Positions 6,568-6,790 of a stretch of 6,790 nt of DNA are shown piece after piece. Within the stretch, counting starts at the first letter, position 1. Each line of letters starts with the position of its first letter. Origin of the DNA: Spirochaetaceae bacterium (GTDB lineage Bacteria; Spirochaetota; Spirochaetia; Treponematales; Breznakiellaceae); assembly GCA_031280705.1 (NCBI GenBank), contig JAITGJ010000252.1, positions 1 through 6,790 on the forward strand, written 5' to 3'. Both the position numbers and the translations under genes were made by a program. The notes below the pieces were generated by a model. The model saw nothing but the letters and a program-made list of their open reading frames with translations, was not told the DNA's origin and searched no databases.

Positions 6568-6596
6568 ATTATAGTCCCAAACGTCCCGGTTGTATG
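6568..6596 (-). promoter_or_regulatory. trmJ promoter implying a leaderless mRNA
   Basis: A perfect TATAAT lies at 6573-6568 on the minus strand. At 17-nt spacing the -35 position (6596-6591) reads CATACA, matching the ACA half of TTGACA. Only 5 nt separate the -10 box from the trmJ ATG, so initiation 6-8 nt past the box would fall on or within the start codon. Confidence 0.5.
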
Positions 6597-6626
6597 CGGC
6601 GCTTCGCGGGGGCCGCGGCAAACCGC

Positions 6627-6663
6627 TTGACACAATTACGTTCATTAGTTAGTTTTATATAAT
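6627..6663 (+). promoter_or_regulatory. Promoter region of the plus-strand membrane protein gene
   Basis: A consensus TTGACA lies at 6627-6632, just after a small GCGG/CCGC stem (6615-6626). A consensus TATAAT lies at 6658-6663, but 25 nt away, which is too far for a pair. At 17 nt from TTGACA the sequence is TAGTTT (6650-6655); TTTTAT (6653-6658) is at 20 nt. Either the -35 of TATAAT is poor, or the TTGACA promoter uses a weak or stretched -10. Both alternatives lie inside or next to the palindrome at 6647-6673. Confidence 0.45.
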
Positions 6664-6673
6664 AAAATTAACT
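6647..6673. promoter_or_regulatory. 27-bp near-perfect palindrome, candidate operator
   Basis: The arms AGTTAGTTTTAT (6647-6658) and ATAAAATTAACT (6662-6673) are inverted copies with one mismatch in 12 and a 3-bp centre. The palindrome contains the TATAAT at 6658-6663 and ends 14 bp before the Shine-Dalgarno AAGGAG (6687-6692). An additional pair GTTAGT/ACTAAC (6648-6653 / 6677-6682) overlaps it. Placement over the -10 region is that of a repressor site, for example of the MarR or TetR type; the regulator is not in the window. It lacks a T-run after the stem and is AT-rich, so a terminator is unlikely. Confidence 0.5.
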
Positions 6674-6700
6674 TTTACTAACATGGAAGGAGATAAAACC

Positions 6701-6790
6701 ATGCGAAAAGTCAGGAACGGCCTCCGGGCAAAAGACCTCATCACCACCGGCATTTTCACCATGCTTTTTTTCATTATGGTGTTCATCTTT
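6701..6790 (+). CDS. N-terminus of an integral membrane protein, probably Trep_Strep/MptD-type ECF S component
   Basis: Only 30 codons are in the window. The ATG at 6701 is preceded by AAGGAG at 6687-6692 with an 8-nt spacer, so the start is well supported. The product begins MRKVRNGLRAKDLITTGIFT and runs into a hydrophobic segment, MLFFIMVFIF, the start of a first membrane helix. The pattern of a basic N-terminus, then K-D-L-I-T-x-G-I-F-T and a long hydrophobic stretch, resembles the start of Trep_Strep (MptD-family) proteins. These are multi-pass substrate-binding S components of energy-coupling-factor importers found in Treponema and streptococci. The substrate is unknown. With so little sequence, another ECF S component or an unrelated membrane protein remains possible. 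The gene is divergent from trmJ and has its own promoter region with a palindrome. Confidence 0.6.
   Translation, partial: MRKVRNGLRAKDLITTGIFTMLFFIMVFIF

Noticed and set aside
6098..6662. Two plus-strand frames opposite trmJ
   Set aside because: Both are antisense to all three conserved SPOUT motifs and lack ribosome sites.

Overview
The window most resembles a moderately GC-rich spirochaete of the Treponema type. This is inferred from three things: a probable Trep_Strep-type membrane protein starts at the right edge, the long GH13 protein has an architecture I associate with spirochaetes and other anaerobes, and the proteins are Ala/Arg-rich with compact gene spacing. No rRNA, tRNA, CRISPR array or insertion sequence is visible.

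Layout, left to right. Positions 1-522 (minus) hold a nitroreductase-family flavoprotein whose C-terminus runs off the left edge. Positions 523-725 are an intergenic region rich in inverted repeats, apparently the promoter and leader of the nitroreductase gene. Positions 726-1490 (minus) encode a PHP-domain metallo-phosphoesterase. Positions 1487-5698 (minus) encode a very large alpha-amylase-family (GH13) protein with a 224-residue Lys/Ala/Pro-rich, histone-H1-like C-terminal tail. The GH13 stop and the PHP start overlap as ATGA. Positions 5795-6562 (minus) encode a TrmJ-like SPOUT tRNA 2'-O-methyltransferase. A divergent promoter region (6563-6700) separates it from the first 30 codons of a plus-strand membrane protein, probably an ECF-type S component of the Trep_Strep/MptD kind.

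The minus-strand genes trmJ, GH13 and PHP lie head to tail. GH13 and PHP are almost certainly one translationally coupled unit. The PHP start has no recognisable Shine-Dalgarno, and the overlap carries an A AAA AAA heptamer in the correct phase for -1 frameshifting, so a GH13-PHP fusion protein is formally possible. trmJ has a good -10 box only 5 nt before its start codon, which suggests a leaderless transcript. The plus-strand gene has a strong Shine-Dalgarno and a 27-bp near-perfect palindrome over its AT-rich promoter, suggesting a repressor-controlled transporter.

The most unusual items are the polycationic tail with internal repeats on a glycoside hydrolase, the GH13-PHP overlap with its slippery heptamer, the His-to-Pro change in GH13 conserved region IV, and the palindrome at the divergent promoter. 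All family calls come from reading motifs by eye; no database search was run.
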